Source: JAAGZL01 sp050291365 (GTDB lineage Bacteria > Pseudomonadota > Gammaproteobacteria > Chromatiales > Chromatiaceae). From it: a stretch of DNA of 64,000 nt. The stretch is from NCBI GenBank assembly GCA_050291365.1, contig JBNKJS010000029.1:1-64000 (forward strand), given 5' to 3'. Below are positions 46,529-55,525 of the stretch, one piece after another. The first letter of the stretch is position 1, and every line of letters starts with the position of its first letter. The position numbers and the translations under genes were made by a program. Below the pieces are notes generated by a model that did no database searches, was not told where the DNA came from, and saw nothing but the letters and a program-made list of their open reading frames with translations.

Positions 46529-46711
46529 AAGGTCAAACCGTTTGCTGAAAAAATATATCTTACTCAAAAAGTGCAGACCGAGGCATAAAACACCTTACTG
46601 CATCGCGGCAGGATATATAAAAATTATTATTGGATCAGTAAGTTAGGATGGTCAATCTTACTCATTGAAATCATTAGGCATTCTAAAGAAATAGTAACTA
46701 TCGATCAAGGC

Positions 46712-46740
46712 AAAACAAAACCCACCGCCAGGGGTGGGTT
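46712..46740 (-). terminator. Rho-independent terminator
   Basis: An 8-bp perfect stem AACCCACC/GGTGGGTT (46719-46726 and 46733-46740) is followed on the minus strand by TTTTGTTTTG. It ends the VPLPA-CTERM gene transcript, whose stop is at 46788. Confidence 0.85.
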
Positions 46741-46787
46741 CAAACACAACAAACCGTGAAAAGAAATAAACCCTATCGGTTCAGCTA

Positions 46788-47351
46788 TCAGGCAGACAGC
46801 CTGCGTCTACTAAACGCCACCAAACCGACCAGCCCGCTGGCAAAGAGCCACACAGCCGTAGGGATAGGTATGGCCGTCACATAGACAGTAAAGTGGGATA
46901 GACCATGCTCTGTCCACCCCCGAATATCCCAGGTACCGGTGGTGCTGGTACCATCAAGGAGATGGTAGGCGCTGAACTCGGGGCCAGCTTTAAGGGCAAA
47001 TGCAACCTGACCATAGCGATCAAAGATATCGCTATCCAACGACCAGGTGCCAAATAGAGATTCACCATCTATAACCGGATTTACAACCAAGCCAACATCA
47101 ATTATCGTCTCTCGCGCTGGGGTACCATCCTGAAGCTTCTCAGCGAACATCCAGGTGTTTATATCAAAGGCCCCAGTACCACCATAGGTATTAAACCAGG
47201 CTGCGTCATCATTACCTGAAACAGGCCCAATGCAGTCCTGAGAACCGGTCACATCTGAGATACTACAGTCTGCGGCAGTAGCTGATAATGGGCTAGTTAG
47301 CAGACACAACAGGAGCAGGGCTGCTCCCCAAGGGGTATATTTGCCGTACAT
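46788..47351 (-). CDS. VPLPA-CTERM secreted protein 1
   Basis: 187 aa. Signal peptide MYGKYTPWGAALLLLCLLTS, a mature part with CSISDVTGSQDCIGP and beta-rich segments, and a C-terminal sorting tag: IPIPTAVWLFASGLVGLVAF followed by SRRR. The motif, one helix and a basic end form the VPLPA variant of PEP-CTERM, processed by an exosortase in known systems. Function of the mature part unknown; secreted or surface-bound with exopolysaccharide is the family expectation. No exosortase gene is in the window. Confidence 0.85.
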   Translation of the reverse strand: MYGKYTPWGAALLLLCLLTSPLSATAADCSISDVTGSQDCIGPVSGNDDAAWFNTYGGTGAFDINTWMFAEKLQDGTPARETIIDVGLVVNPVIDGESLFGTWSLDSDIFDRYGQVAFALKAGPEFSAYHLLDGTSTTGTWDIRGWTEHGLSHFTVYVTAIPIPTAVWLFASGLVGLVAFSRRRLSA

Positions 47352-47500
47352 AGTCTACTCACTTATATAACTGAGCGAGAACGGCGACCGTCCTAACCAC
47401 CAATTCAGGCAAACTACGTGATTTTCCTAAACCATACAAGTTTAGCCTAGGTACAGATGAGGGGGTTTTCATCGCTCATATGGGCGATAAACTATAAAAG

Positions 47501-47526
47501 CTGGGAATATTGTTCCCAGTGAACAA
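47501..47526. repeat. Two overlapping, mutually exclusive hairpins
   Basis: CTGGGAA/TTCCCAG (47501-47507, 47513-47519) and TTGTTC/GAACAA (47510-47515, 47521-47526) share bases, so only one can form. They lie 16 nt after the minus-strand stop at 47542; CTTTTATAG follows on that strand, so a weak terminator is possible. Confidence 0.45.
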
Positions 47527-47541
47527 TAGGGGTAGATATAT

Positions 47542-48729
47542 TCAACTACCTGGAACAGGTATTCTCACCCAGATCGGCATGTGATCAGACACATCTGCCT
47601 TGCTACTGGAAAAGATTTTATTGATCTGAGATTTACTCAACTGATAAAAGCTCTTTCCATATATAGCCTGCGCGAACAACTCAGGGAAATCGAACACACC
47701 ATAGTCAAAACCATTAAGACCTAACTGTCCTGCCTGCCTGTTATGATCCTCATGGGGCAAACCTGTCTCATCCTTATCTATAAAAAACGCCACATGATCA
47801 AACGATTCACTCTTTCTGGCATTTGTATTAAACAGCATATTTTGATCTGGATGAATATCCAGAAATGGAAAATTCACCCGCGAGGCACTATCACCTGTAA
47901 GCAGATTACTGTTCAACTCTATCAGCAGCTTAACAATATCTGAGTAACGACTTTCTGGGCTCTCAAAATCCATATTCAGATCACCAAACAGAATCATATT
48001 TTTGTAATACATATGTTTAGATTGCTTGGCCCGTTGAACCAACCACTCAAGCAGTGCAAAAAACTCCCTAGTCCGCTCTAGCTTGCTCTTCCCGTAAAGC
48101 AGATGGGCATTTATCGCAAGAAACTCTATCGGATCAACACTACCCTTACCTTTTATGGAGAAGGCCGCACAGAGAGGCGTACGGATAAAAGTGAGAAACT
48201 TTGGATGTTCAACATCACTCAGGCCATGCTTCTTTTTCCCCTGCTGCTCTCTCCTCTTATTGGTCTCATCGAACTCCTCAAAAAACTCCTTCCATGCATC
48301 AATGTCCTGTTTTAGTTTACTTATGACTACAGAGCGGTCATATGTAATATCAGATGTAAGCTCCTTTAGCTCAACCCTATCCGGGCGATAGAGAAAGGCA
48401 AGCCTCTCTTTTAAACCCCGCGCCCCAGGAACAGCGCCCGTGGTATCAGAAACAATCAACTGATAACTCGGCCCAAGCTCTTTTTTTAGCCTCCGAATAC
48501 CAGACAAATCATCCATAACCTCCTGAACAGCCAACAGATCAAAGCGGGACACAAACCGCTTTATGAAATCCCAACGTTTCGTATCATCGTCATCCTTACC
48601 CAACTTCAAGGCATTGAACGAACCCATGACAACAGAATCATCCCGTCTAATTGGACACCCATATCGCTTAGGGTCCTGCCTCAGTTTTGCATTGATATCT
48701 TTCCATTGCTTTTCGCTAAATTTTGGCAT
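47542..48729 (-). CDS. Endonuclease/exonuclease/phosphatase-family protein
   Basis: 395 aa, DNase I-like fold. Motifs in order: VVMGSFNALKLG (metal-binding Asn), LLAVQEVMD (Glu), ERLAFLYRPDRVE, NAHLLYGKS, ILFGDLNMDF (Asp, Asn) and SDHMPIWVRI (Asp-His). All catalytic positions are kept. No signal peptide, so cytosolic. GGAGGAAAG precedes the ATG. Substrate unknown. First of the accessory genes on the left edge of the AT-rich region. Confidence 0.85.
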   Translation of the reverse strand: MPKFSEKQWKDINAKLRQDPKRYGCPIRRDDSVVMGSFNALKLGKDDDDTKRWDFIKRFVSRFDLLAVQEVMDDLSGIRRLKKELGPSYQLIVSDTTGAVPGARGLKERLAFLYRPDRVELKELTSDITYDRSVVISKLKQDIDAWKEFFEEFDETNKRREQQGKKKHGLSDVEHPKFLTFIRTPLCAAFSIKGKGSVDPIEFLAINAHLLYGKSKLERTREFFALLEWLVQRAKQSKHMYYKNMILFGDLNMDFESPESRYSDIVKLLIELNSNLLTGDSASRVNFPFLDIHPDQNMLFNTNARKSESFDHVAFFIDKDETGLPHEDHNRQAGQLGLNGFDYGVFDFPELFAQAIYGKSFYQLSKSQINKIFSSSKADVSDHMPIWVRIPVPGS

Positions 48730-48891
48730 CTTTCCTCCTGAAACTGTATGGGGTATAAAAATCCAGGTTAGAACATTTAATCATTTATGATTATCCGATG
48801 TGACTTGCCAATTACTGCTTGCGACCCTAAGCGGACATTAAGTCTAAATAATATAGTGTATAGCTGGGCCTAATAACCTGAGTCAGGTTTT

Positions 48892-50583
48892 TTACCAAGT
48901 TATTAATTCAATATCCGGTTTTCTATCTTTTGTACTAATAATCACCTCGAATCGGTGAGAGCAATTTGTCGTACACCGAAATGTGACAGTAAACTCATCA
49001 TCGACCGTAGTTGTTATTTTTTCACCATGTGGTCTACCGAATGCTGCTAGTATTGCATTCCACAAACCGCGCTGCGCGCCGTTATTCATAAACGTGTGCT
49101 CCGCGTACTCATCCAGTTCTGATACGTCAATACCGATAATATCTTTACGAGGGATGCGATCAAATTTATCGTAAGGGATGTTTTTCTTGTCACATGTCTT
49201 CATCGCAATCCGCTCCAGTGTTGCAATCAGTGGATCATAGACATTGCGGGCCAAAGATATCCGTTTCTCGCATTCCTCAATATAATCGCTCATTTGTGAT
49301 CTTAGATATGCAGCAATTTCAACTCGATCATCTCTATCATTAATTGCCTCATAGGCATTCTGACCCTTATGGTTCTTTAGTCGAGGCGAGATGCCATTTT
49401 CGATTATCAATTTTGTGATTTCCAATCTATTGTCTTCAACTGCATGATGAAGCAATCTGGCCTGCCTTTTAATATCTAGCTTATCTACATCAAGAAAACT
49501 ATCGAATGATTCACTGTCATCAACATCAATCGCCTGATGGAGTCTAGTTCCCAGGCTACTCATATCATAATAATCATCCGGAATTCTGTAGCTGTCGATA
49601 CCATAAGACCCTACTAGGTCAATCATGTTTGGGTTATCTCTAACCGCCCACATGGCATTAACGCCATTCTTACTAACATGATGGATATCGGCACCCAAAT
49701 CCGTATATTTTTTGATAATCCGAATTGCATTTTTATGTGCTTTATTCCCAAAGAAGCTGATAATAGTGAATAGAGGAGTGTAACCATCTTTTCCCTCATG
49801 ATTAATATTGGCACCAGCCTTAACCAGCGGTGTAACCATATCACGCCATGGAATAAACTCAGCGGCAAGATTAATAGGGGCATTTCCTTGCTCATCTACC
49901 TGATTCACATTGATTCCGGCCTTGATAAGGAATAAGTTAAACTCCTTTTTTAATTCTGCTTTTATTGCAATGTGTAATAAGTTGGACCCCTTAATGGCTT
50001 CAACATACTTATTGTGGTCACCGCAATTGATGGTGACAGTGGTTGTATTATTAATCGTCTCGTTGATATCTGCTCCACGCAACAGCGCCAGTTTCATCAA
50101 TTCTAAATCCATTGTTCCAAAGAGATAAAATAGAATCGGTATACCACCGCCTGAAGTGTCGAGGTTTAGCTGCTCATCTTGTAGCAGTTGTTCAACTTTT
50201 TTGTACTGCTTGTTGATTAGAGCAAAATAGAGGTCTAATTGTTTTGATTGCCGCCTTATACCAGATATGACCTTTTTCTTAGTGGATTTTTGGCCATCTA
50301 CAAGATATATTTTCTCCTTCTCAGCTACCTGTGTGAAATCATTTTCCACTAACAGATATCGTGGATTCCAGCTTCGCAATACTGAGATTAGACTGTCAGT
50401 ATTAAAAAGACTGCCACCAACAATCCTGACACGCATTCCATTATCGAAAATATCTTGCTCTTCTATGTCGTATGAACCGACTTCATCAAGCATCCTCTCA
50501 GAGTCATCGAATAGGTTCTTTATTCCATTTATTACTTCTTTGTTATCGTCATAGAACACAATTTCACTATATGTTTCTGACAT
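48892..50583 (-). CDS. Ankyrin-repeat protein
   Basis: 563 aa. Residues about 1-125 are unrecognised. Ankyrin-like repeats run from about 125 to 430 (LMKLALLRGADINETIN, GSNLLHIAIKAELKKEF, GNAPINLAAEFI, KDGYTPLFTIISFFG, LLHHAVEDNRLEITKLIIEN). The last 130 residues form a separate unnamed domain with CDKKNIPYDKFDRIPRKD and MNNGAQRGLWNAILAAFGRP. No signal peptide. Strong AT bias against the core genes. Upstream and downstream gaps hold repeat remnants. Confidence 0.82.
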   Translation of the reverse strand: MSETYSEIVFYDDNKEVINGIKNLFDDSERMLDEVGSYDIEEQDIFDNGMRVRIVGGSLFNTDSLISVLRSWNPRYLLVENDFTQVAEKEKIYLVDGQKSTKKKVISGIRRQSKQLDLYFALINKQYKKVEQLLQDEQLNLDTSGGGIPILFYLFGTMDLELMKLALLRGADINETINNTTTVTINCGDHNKYVEAIKGSNLLHIAIKAELKKEFNLFLIKAGINVNQVDEQGNAPINLAAEFIPWRDMVTPLVKAGANINHEGKDGYTPLFTIISFFGNKAHKNAIRIIKKYTDLGADIHHVSKNGVNAMWAVRDNPNMIDLVGSYGIDSYRIPDDYYDMSSLGTRLHQAIDVDDSESFDSFLDVDKLDIKRQARLLHHAVEDNRLEITKLIIENGISPRLKNHKGQNAYEAINDRDDRVEIAAYLRSQMSDYIEECEKRISLARNVYDPLIATLERIAMKTCDKKNIPYDKFDRIPRKDIIGIDVSELDEYAEHTFMNNGAQRGLWNAILAAFGRPHGEKITTTVDDEFTVTFRCTTNCSHRFEVIISTKDRKPDIELITW

Positions 50584-50681
50584 AGTGTGACTCCAAAAGT
50601 AAAAAAGTTACGTTTCTTATTAAATATTTGGAGGAATTAATAGAGTTAACTCAATCGTTTCTGTCAAGACGATCTCCTTTG

Positions 50682-50829
50682 TGAGAACGATTCCTGCCTT
50701 ATATTTATACCCTGTTGTGAGCACAGGATATCAGCCTAACTGCTTCCAATAAAGCACTCCCTTAATGTCTCTTTTGTGCCGTTCAGTGCCCTTTTCGGAC
50801 ATTAGCGCCTGGGCTATTTGCGTTGCTAG
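50682..50829. repeat. Dispersed intergenic repeat, copy 1
   Basis: Contains CCTGCCTTATATTTATACCC, GATATCAGCCTAACTGCTTC and AATAAAGCACTCCCTTAATG, shared in altered form with copies at 53.8, 54.6, 58.4 and 59.5 kb. Its last 32 nt (50798-50829) are identical to 52488-52519. It lies directly behind the stop of the beta-propeller gene. Confidence 0.7.
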
Positions 50830-50833
50830 CAAA

Positions 50834-52378
50834 TTAATGCGCTGCTCGTTCCGCCAGAAACTCCTCTATATCTATTTGTTCCCCTTCCTTATCCCACTCC
50901 GATTTCGGCAGGAATTTAGGCTGTACTTTTAATAGCGGAACATCAGTTGGAAATAACTTTAATGACCTAAATGTTGATTCATTACTATCCATTGACTCGC
51001 TAAGCTCTGCGATCTCAAGCTCAATGGTTTTTATCTCATGTTCATCAAATCCCGATGGGTCTAATACAACATTTATGACTCCATTATGCTTCTTGTCCAC
51101 CCAGTCTGTTTTCACAGAATAGTCATCTTTTGTCGTTTGCCGGAGTTCCGTCGCCAACTCTTTTACCATTACTTCTGCATATCCTGTTGCCTCATAGACA
51201 TGATCAGTATCGATGCAAATACTGTATGCATGCTCATCTATTAGGTTTGGAACGATTCGGTGCTGTATTTCCGGCATTGGCATAAAGGCTATTTGATCTT
51301 GCGGCTTATATAGGGAAAGATCTATCATCATTAACGCCCTAATATCGTATATATTGAGCTTGTAGAGAGTGACCACAAGTTTTTCTTTAGTTATTATTGG
51401 AAATGCATAATCATTATTCTTTATAAGATACCCATCAGGTATCTGTATAGCGTGAATACATGACATGTCATCAGGAGAAAGTAGTTGGATCAAATTATCA
51501 AGCGGACTGGTGACAACGATGTAATCATCAGAAGGGTGCATCCAAACATGATTTCGTTCGTCTCGTTTTTCTTCTTCTGTAGTGTGAAGTTTTAACTCAG
51601 GGTTCTTTCTTATTAGCTCCTTCCCTGTTGTTGCATCGAGTATAAATAGATCATCAGCAGCCACGTAGATCTTATCTTCTACTATTTGGATACTGGTCGG
51701 CAGTACCTCAAACGAATATTTCCATACCTCTTTTCCTGTATGCTTTTCAGCAGAGATCACATCGAGATCAAGGCAGATAATTGCTGCATCACCATACAGG
51801 CATGGTCTTTTACTAGCTGGCGATCTATTACTACCATGAAATTCGATCTCCCACAGCTTGTCCATTTCTTGTGAAAAAGCAACATATTTCCTTGCATAAT
51901 TAAAGACACATATAATGGTATTCTCATCCATATCAAAGCCACATATTTCAAATGGCCAGATATTTTTTACCTCTGGAGTATGATCATTTACATTTATCTC
52001 TAATAACTTATCTTCCTTATCTATCTCAGCTATTGCGAATGTCTTACCATGCTTTTCGTAAACCACACCAATACGGCAATCAGGAGAAATATCTACAGAT
52101 GATGATAATTGATATTGATAATTTACAAGGGGTATATAAGTAGTATGTTCGGCAGACTTATATGAGAGAGGGGCTACAAAAACACCATCCGCAACAAAAG
52201 AAGCGAAATACTCCTCACCAATCGGATTACATAACAATGATGACAAACGCTTTCCATCCCAAAGGCAAACCTGTGTTCCAATATCAATTGCAATAGCTGA
52301 CTCAGAAACATACGATTTATTTATTGACACATCAATTCGTAAAACTGATATTGATTGAATATCACGCTTTAACACCAT
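50834..52378 (-). CDS. Beta-propeller-like protein of unknown function
   Basis: 514 aa, no signal peptide, no named family recognised. The first 330 residues show propeller-like strands with recurring aromatic-Asp turns (GTQVCLWDGKRLSSLLC, ITGKEVWKYS-like CLDLDVISAEKHTGKEVWKY, YVAADDLFILDATTGKELIR), reminiscent of PQQ/WD repeats. The C-terminal 150 residues are different, with a charged end. It may act as a protein-binding scaffold. The stop is followed within 5 nt by repeat copy 1. Confidence 0.7.
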   Translation of the reverse strand: MVLKRDIQSISVLRIDVSINKSYVSESAIAIDIGTQVCLWDGKRLSSLLCNPIGEEYFASFVADGVFVAPLSYKSAEHTTYIPLVNYQYQLSSSVDISPDCRIGVVYEKHGKTFAIAEIDKEDKLLEINVNDHTPEVKNIWPFEICGFDMDENTIICVFNYARKYVAFSQEMDKLWEIEFHGSNRSPASKRPCLYGDAAIICLDLDVISAEKHTGKEVWKYSFEVLPTSIQIVEDKIYVAADDLFILDATTGKELIRKNPELKLHTTEEEKRDERNHVWMHPSDDYIVVTSPLDNLIQLLSPDDMSCIHAIQIPDGYLIKNNDYAFPIITKEKLVVTLYKLNIYDIRALMMIDLSLYKPQDQIAFMPMPEIQHRIVPNLIDEHAYSICIDTDHVYEATGYAEVMVKELATELRQTTKDDYSVKTDWVDKKHNGVINVVLDPSGFDEHEIKTIELEIAELSESMDSNESTFRSLKLFPTDVPLLKVQPKFLPKSEWDKEGEQIDIEEFLAERAAH

Positions 52379-52416
52379 CTAAACCTTATCTCCTTCATAT
52401 GATTACTAATCTATCG

Positions 52417-52519
52417 AGAAAAAGGGGACGTATTTTTACTTCTTAGCAATTCTTTATCCTGCCTTGTACCGTTGAGTGCCCTTTACAGACATTAGCGCCT
52501 GGGCTATTTGCGTTGCTAG
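52417..52519. repeat. Dispersed intergenic repeat, copy 2 (short form)
   Basis: Starts GAGAAAAAGGGGACGTATTT, carries ATCCTGCCTTGTACCGTTGA, and ends with the 32 nt shared exactly with copy 1 (52488-52519). The middle part of the longer copies is missing, so this is a deletion form. Confidence 0.7.
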
Positions 52520-52549
52520 GCGTCATTTTTGATGAACTTATTAAAAGAG

Positions 52550-53605
52550 CTACGAAAGCTTTTTCTCCATTTCAGTGATAACCTTCGCTGGAATACAATA
52601 CTCGCTTCCCCAATATTGATTCCATTTTAATGCATACTTGATAAGCAATGGGTCCGCATATGGCATGATAATGTAATAAAGGCTTTCAGGTCGTTCGTAT
52701 TCCGCCACGACATTAAAGACTGTGAAATAACCTTCTTCTCTAGTTTCGTCACACTCATCCAGTTTTGAAATTATGGGTTTATAGCCAAACGAATCTGTAT
52801 TAGATACAAAGTTAGGAGTAACGCCGTTTTCAAGGAGCATCTTTACTATTTCTGCCTTGGTCTCATTTTCTTGTTCACTTTGACCGGCAGAGGCATTGAT
52901 GGCCCTTACTAGAATTGGCTTGTTTGCAACAACTCGATTCAAATCAAATCCACATGCAATCACAAGCTCTAAAAGACTGAGTGTTTCATCCTTAAGAGTC
53001 AAATCGCCATACTCGCAAATATAGGTAAATGCGTCTTCGTTATAGCCTGTGACAAAGTTGATGTTCTTACATCCCTTAATTTTGGGTATATACTCGTCTA
53101 TTGGTTGGTTATCCTCCAATCTACTGGACACCTCTCCAAATAGTTCCATGTCGTCAAAACAACCCAAGCATCCTTTCTGGATGCTTTCTGGTAAGCCTTG
53201 ATGCCATTCTTTGTATTTATCTACAGGAAAATACTCTTCATCCCCGCCATCGCTATCAACATATAGCTCTGTGTATTCTCCATTCTCGCATTTCAAGTAA
53301 TACTCAAAACCTTCACCAGAATTATAGAAGCACCAAAAAGTTGTTGCGTTTATATTTGCTAATACGTTTTTGTGAAATTCGATAATGGTTTCAAACTCAA
53401 CCGACTCTATTGAGAAGTGATGAATCATCTTGTCTGAGTAGGGTATGTCGTCATGCTTCTGAATTCTTATAAGCTCTGGGTAATTACTAGCATCTGACTG
53501 ATTACAGGCGGATATCAACCCAGAGACAATTGAACTATCGTCTGAGTTAATAAGATTATTAATATCCTGATGGCTACTACACATATAGAGATCTGCATTT
53601 TCCAT
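52550..53605 (-). CDS. Hypothetical protein with ankyrin-like C-terminal part
   Basis: 351 aa. The N-terminal half is unrecognised (NNLINSDDSSIVSGLISACN, then an acidic stretch ELYVDSDGGDEEYFPVDKYK). The second half has weak ankyrin character: TLSLLELVIACGFDLNRVVA, KPILVRAINASAGQSEQENE, KAEIVKMLLENGVTPNFVSN. It shares general style, AT-richness and strand with the ankyrin gene at 48.9 kb. ATAACCAAAGGACAATACTT precedes the ATG. No catalytic motif seen. Confidence 0.65.
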   Translation of the reverse strand: MENADLYMCSSHQDINNLINSDDSSIVSGLISACNQSDASNYPELIRIQKHDDIPYSDKMIHHFSIESVEFETIIEFHKNVLANINATTFWCFYNSGEGFEYYLKCENGEYTELYVDSDGGDEEYFPVDKYKEWHQGLPESIQKGCLGCFDDMELFGEVSSRLEDNQPIDEYIPKIKGCKNINFVTGYNEDAFTYICEYGDLTLKDETLSLLELVIACGFDLNRVVANKPILVRAINASAGQSEQENETKAEIVKMLLENGVTPNFVSNTDSFGYKPIISKLDECDETREEGYFTVFNVVAEYERPESLYYIIMPYADPLLIKYALKWNQYWGSEYCIPAKVITEMEKKLS

Positions 53606-53980
53606 AAGTATTGTCCTTTGGTTATATTAAATAACTAACCTTTTCTCTTGGATTTCTTTTAACAAGTGATTGTGTGGCTGGAGACAATATTGTGATACTC
53701 AGCTAACAGCAATATAGTGTTAAGCAGCCAGATGGTTATTCGTTTTTAGATATCCCCTTGGATGAATTCCATCGAGAGAACGCATCCTGCCTTATATTTA
53801 TACCCTACTTTCTACAAAGAATATCACCCCACCTCCCTTCAATAAACCCCTTTCCCAACCGTCCGCTCTGTGCCGGTTTGCGACCAAAGCAGATATCGTG
53901 TCGCTTGCATCAATAGCCGCTGCCGACTCATAAGAGACATTGGCGCATATCTAATTACAATTTTGGTTTATCATTATTAA
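53606..53980. repeat. Gene-free stretch with dispersed repeat copy 3
   Basis: From about 53,776 it reads CGCATCCTGCCTTATATTTA and CTTCAATAAACCCC as in the other copies. Bases 53873-53927 match 59608-59662 with a single mismatch over 55 nt (CCGGTTTGCGACC to TGCCGAC). The left half (53606-53775) is AT-rich with no recognised feature. Confidence 0.7.
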
Positions 53981-54655
53981 CTATCTAGTAACGACACGGA
54001 TTTCGCCGCCTCTTCGCAAACAACGCTCTACTTTTTTATATGCCTTCTCAATTATTGGTGTAAAGGTATTTGGCATAAACCTTTTGAAGGCAACATCAGT
54101 ACACACAAACTGTAAAAATACTGCTTCATTCGCGAATGCTCTTTGCTTGCCTGGACTCCAGGTTTGTCGATGATAGTTAGGGTGATGAAGGGAGCCCCTG
54201 GTTTTAATTAGGTGTAATAGAATATCTTCTAGAGAGCTAGTATTTATTTTTGATAAAAACGATTCCGAAACAATTTGATCAACAAGGCCGTTGCTAATCG
54301 TTTTGTTAATGGCGCTAGTCAATTCTTTGGAGCTCATGAAAGCTTCAAGCGCTTTATGCTTGCTTGATTTTCCTTTGCCATAAAGGTATTCAAGAAAAAA
54401 ATAGAGATTATAAAACGCCTCAATATATCTTCGTGCGCTAGCATCATTACTACCTCTGGAATAAAAAGTAATTGCTGGGTCATGCTTTTTTACTATGCAT
54501 CCAGTTAGTACTGACCGAATGAATAGAGGCATAGTCAATTCTTTTGTATTTTGAAAAAAATGTTTGTCCTTATTAAGGTTATTGTCCTCACCTACAAGAT
54601 AATAGTCTTTTGCCCACTCTGTTGAACGACTTTCAAAAAAGGGGACGCATTTATT
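53981..54655 (-). pseudogene. 5'-truncated gene, possible HEPN-like protein
   Basis: The frame stays open from TAA upstream of 54655 and reads protein-like before any start codon (FFESRSTEWAKDYYLVGEDN), then continues as LTMPLFIRSVLTGC to the stop at 53981. No ATG, GTG or CTG lies in the upstream part; the first usable starts are TTG 54538 or ATG 54532. The upstream end coincides with the AAAAAAGGGGACGCATTTAT end of repeat copy 4, so an insertion seems to have removed the 5' end. KTRGSLHHPNYH resembles the R-x4-H motif of Apea-like HEPN domains. Family call is tentative. Confidence 0.55.
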
Positions 54656-54897
54656 TTAAAGCTGCCTCCTGCCTTATTCTTATACCTTCTATCCATCAAG
54701 GTTATCAGACAAACATGCTCCAATAAAGCCTTGGCCAAAGGTCTGCTTGGTGCCGATAGTGACTATTCGTTTGCGTCCGACCCATAGTGGTCCTTAGCTC
54801 CGTATTAACCAGAAAAAATAAATGCGCCCACTTTCCTTGATAATTGTTTGTATAGCTGCCTCATTCTTAGGATAAAACATTGGCAGATTACGCTTCG
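54637..54897. repeat. Dispersed intergenic repeats: copy 4 and a 3' element
   Basis: 54637-54786 carries AAGGGGACGCATTTATTTTA, CCTCCTGCCTTATTCTTATA, TCCAATAAAGCC and GTGCCGATAGTGACTATT. 54838-54905 (ATAATTGTTTGTATAGCT to the stop region of the next gene) is about 70 nt related to 55449-55516. No gene is seen in between. Confidence 0.65.
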
Positions 54898-55368
54898 TTA
54901 ATCCGCCTTACGACCATCATATATTTGTGGATCCTTTATGGTTGTAACAGCTTCAGAATAACTCATTGAAAACCGCGAATAATGTAACAACCAATATGCA
55001 ATTATGGCGATTGCGGGATCAAATACAGCTAATATAAGCCAAAATATTGGACGTATACCTAGGAATACCCATTCACGAGATTTGCTATCTTTAAATATAT
55101 AGAGCCCAATTAAAAGCCCTAAACCATAGTACAAGACCCACCATGCCCAAGGCCAAAGAACACTGAAAATACCAAGTGATATACCTGCTGATTCATGAAT
55201 TTTAGCAACTCTAGATTGATCTGTTATTGTTTGTGTAGCCCGACTAATGCAAAGTTCTTTTTCATCTGCATTTGAGATTCCTTGGCATACATACATAGCA
55301 AGGCTGGTATTTTCTGCTTGCGCAATAGAAGAAATAAGCAGAACAGCTATTATGACAATTCGTTTCAT
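54898..55368 (-). CDS. Small membrane protein of unknown function
   Basis: 156 aa from ATG 55368 (MKRIVIIAVLLISSIAQAEN is a signal peptide; the frame is open to 55473 but the added part is repeat sequence). The mature part has two cysteines (YVCQGISNADEKELCISRAT) and two or three membrane helices (ISLGIFSVLWPWAWWVLYYG, and PIFWLILAVFDPAIAIIAYW). The coding end runs into a GGCGGATTA repeat. The sequence before the ATG (AGTTACTAAACGAACAG on the plus strand) matches that before the 62374 gene, so both may be cassette genes. Confidence 0.6.
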   Translation of the reverse strand: MKRIVIIAVLLISSIAQAENTSLAMYVCQGISNADEKELCISRATQTITDQSRVAKIHESAGISLGIFSVLWPWAWWVLYYGLGLLIGLYIFKDSKSREWVFLGIRPIFWLILAVFDPAIAIIAYWLLHYSRFSMSYSEAVTTIKDPQIYDGRKAD

Positions 55369-55448
55369 TTTTTTAACTCTAATAGTTACTAAACGAACAG
55401 ACTGCGGGGCGCAATAACCAACAAGCATTACGCCGCATAATTCAATCC

Positions 55449-55516
55449 ATAATTGTTTGTGTAGCTTCCCCAAACTTAGGAAAAAACATTCGGCGGATTA
55501 CGCTATGCCAATCCAC
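55449..55516. repeat. 70-nt element behind the PLC-like gene, related to 54838-54905
   Basis: CATAATTGTTTGTGTAGCTT and GGCGGATTACGCTATGCCAA align with the 54.84 kb copy. Beside it, 55405-55440 (GGGCGCAATAACCAACAAGC) is a reverse match to a segment near 15,615-15,650. Both are of the widespread GGCGGATTACGC type of extragenic repeat. Confidence 0.65.
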
Positions 55517-55525
55517 CTTACAGCC

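Noticed and set aside
50682..50829. Intergenic repeat copies as attC sites of a large cassette array
   Set aside because: Repeat copies lack paired RYYYAAC/GTTRRRY cores at their ends; only the 61-62.4 kb sites fit.
54838..55516. GGCGGATTACGC repeats as a CRISPR array
   Set aside because: Only two diverged copies 600 nt apart with coding sequence between; no regular spacers.
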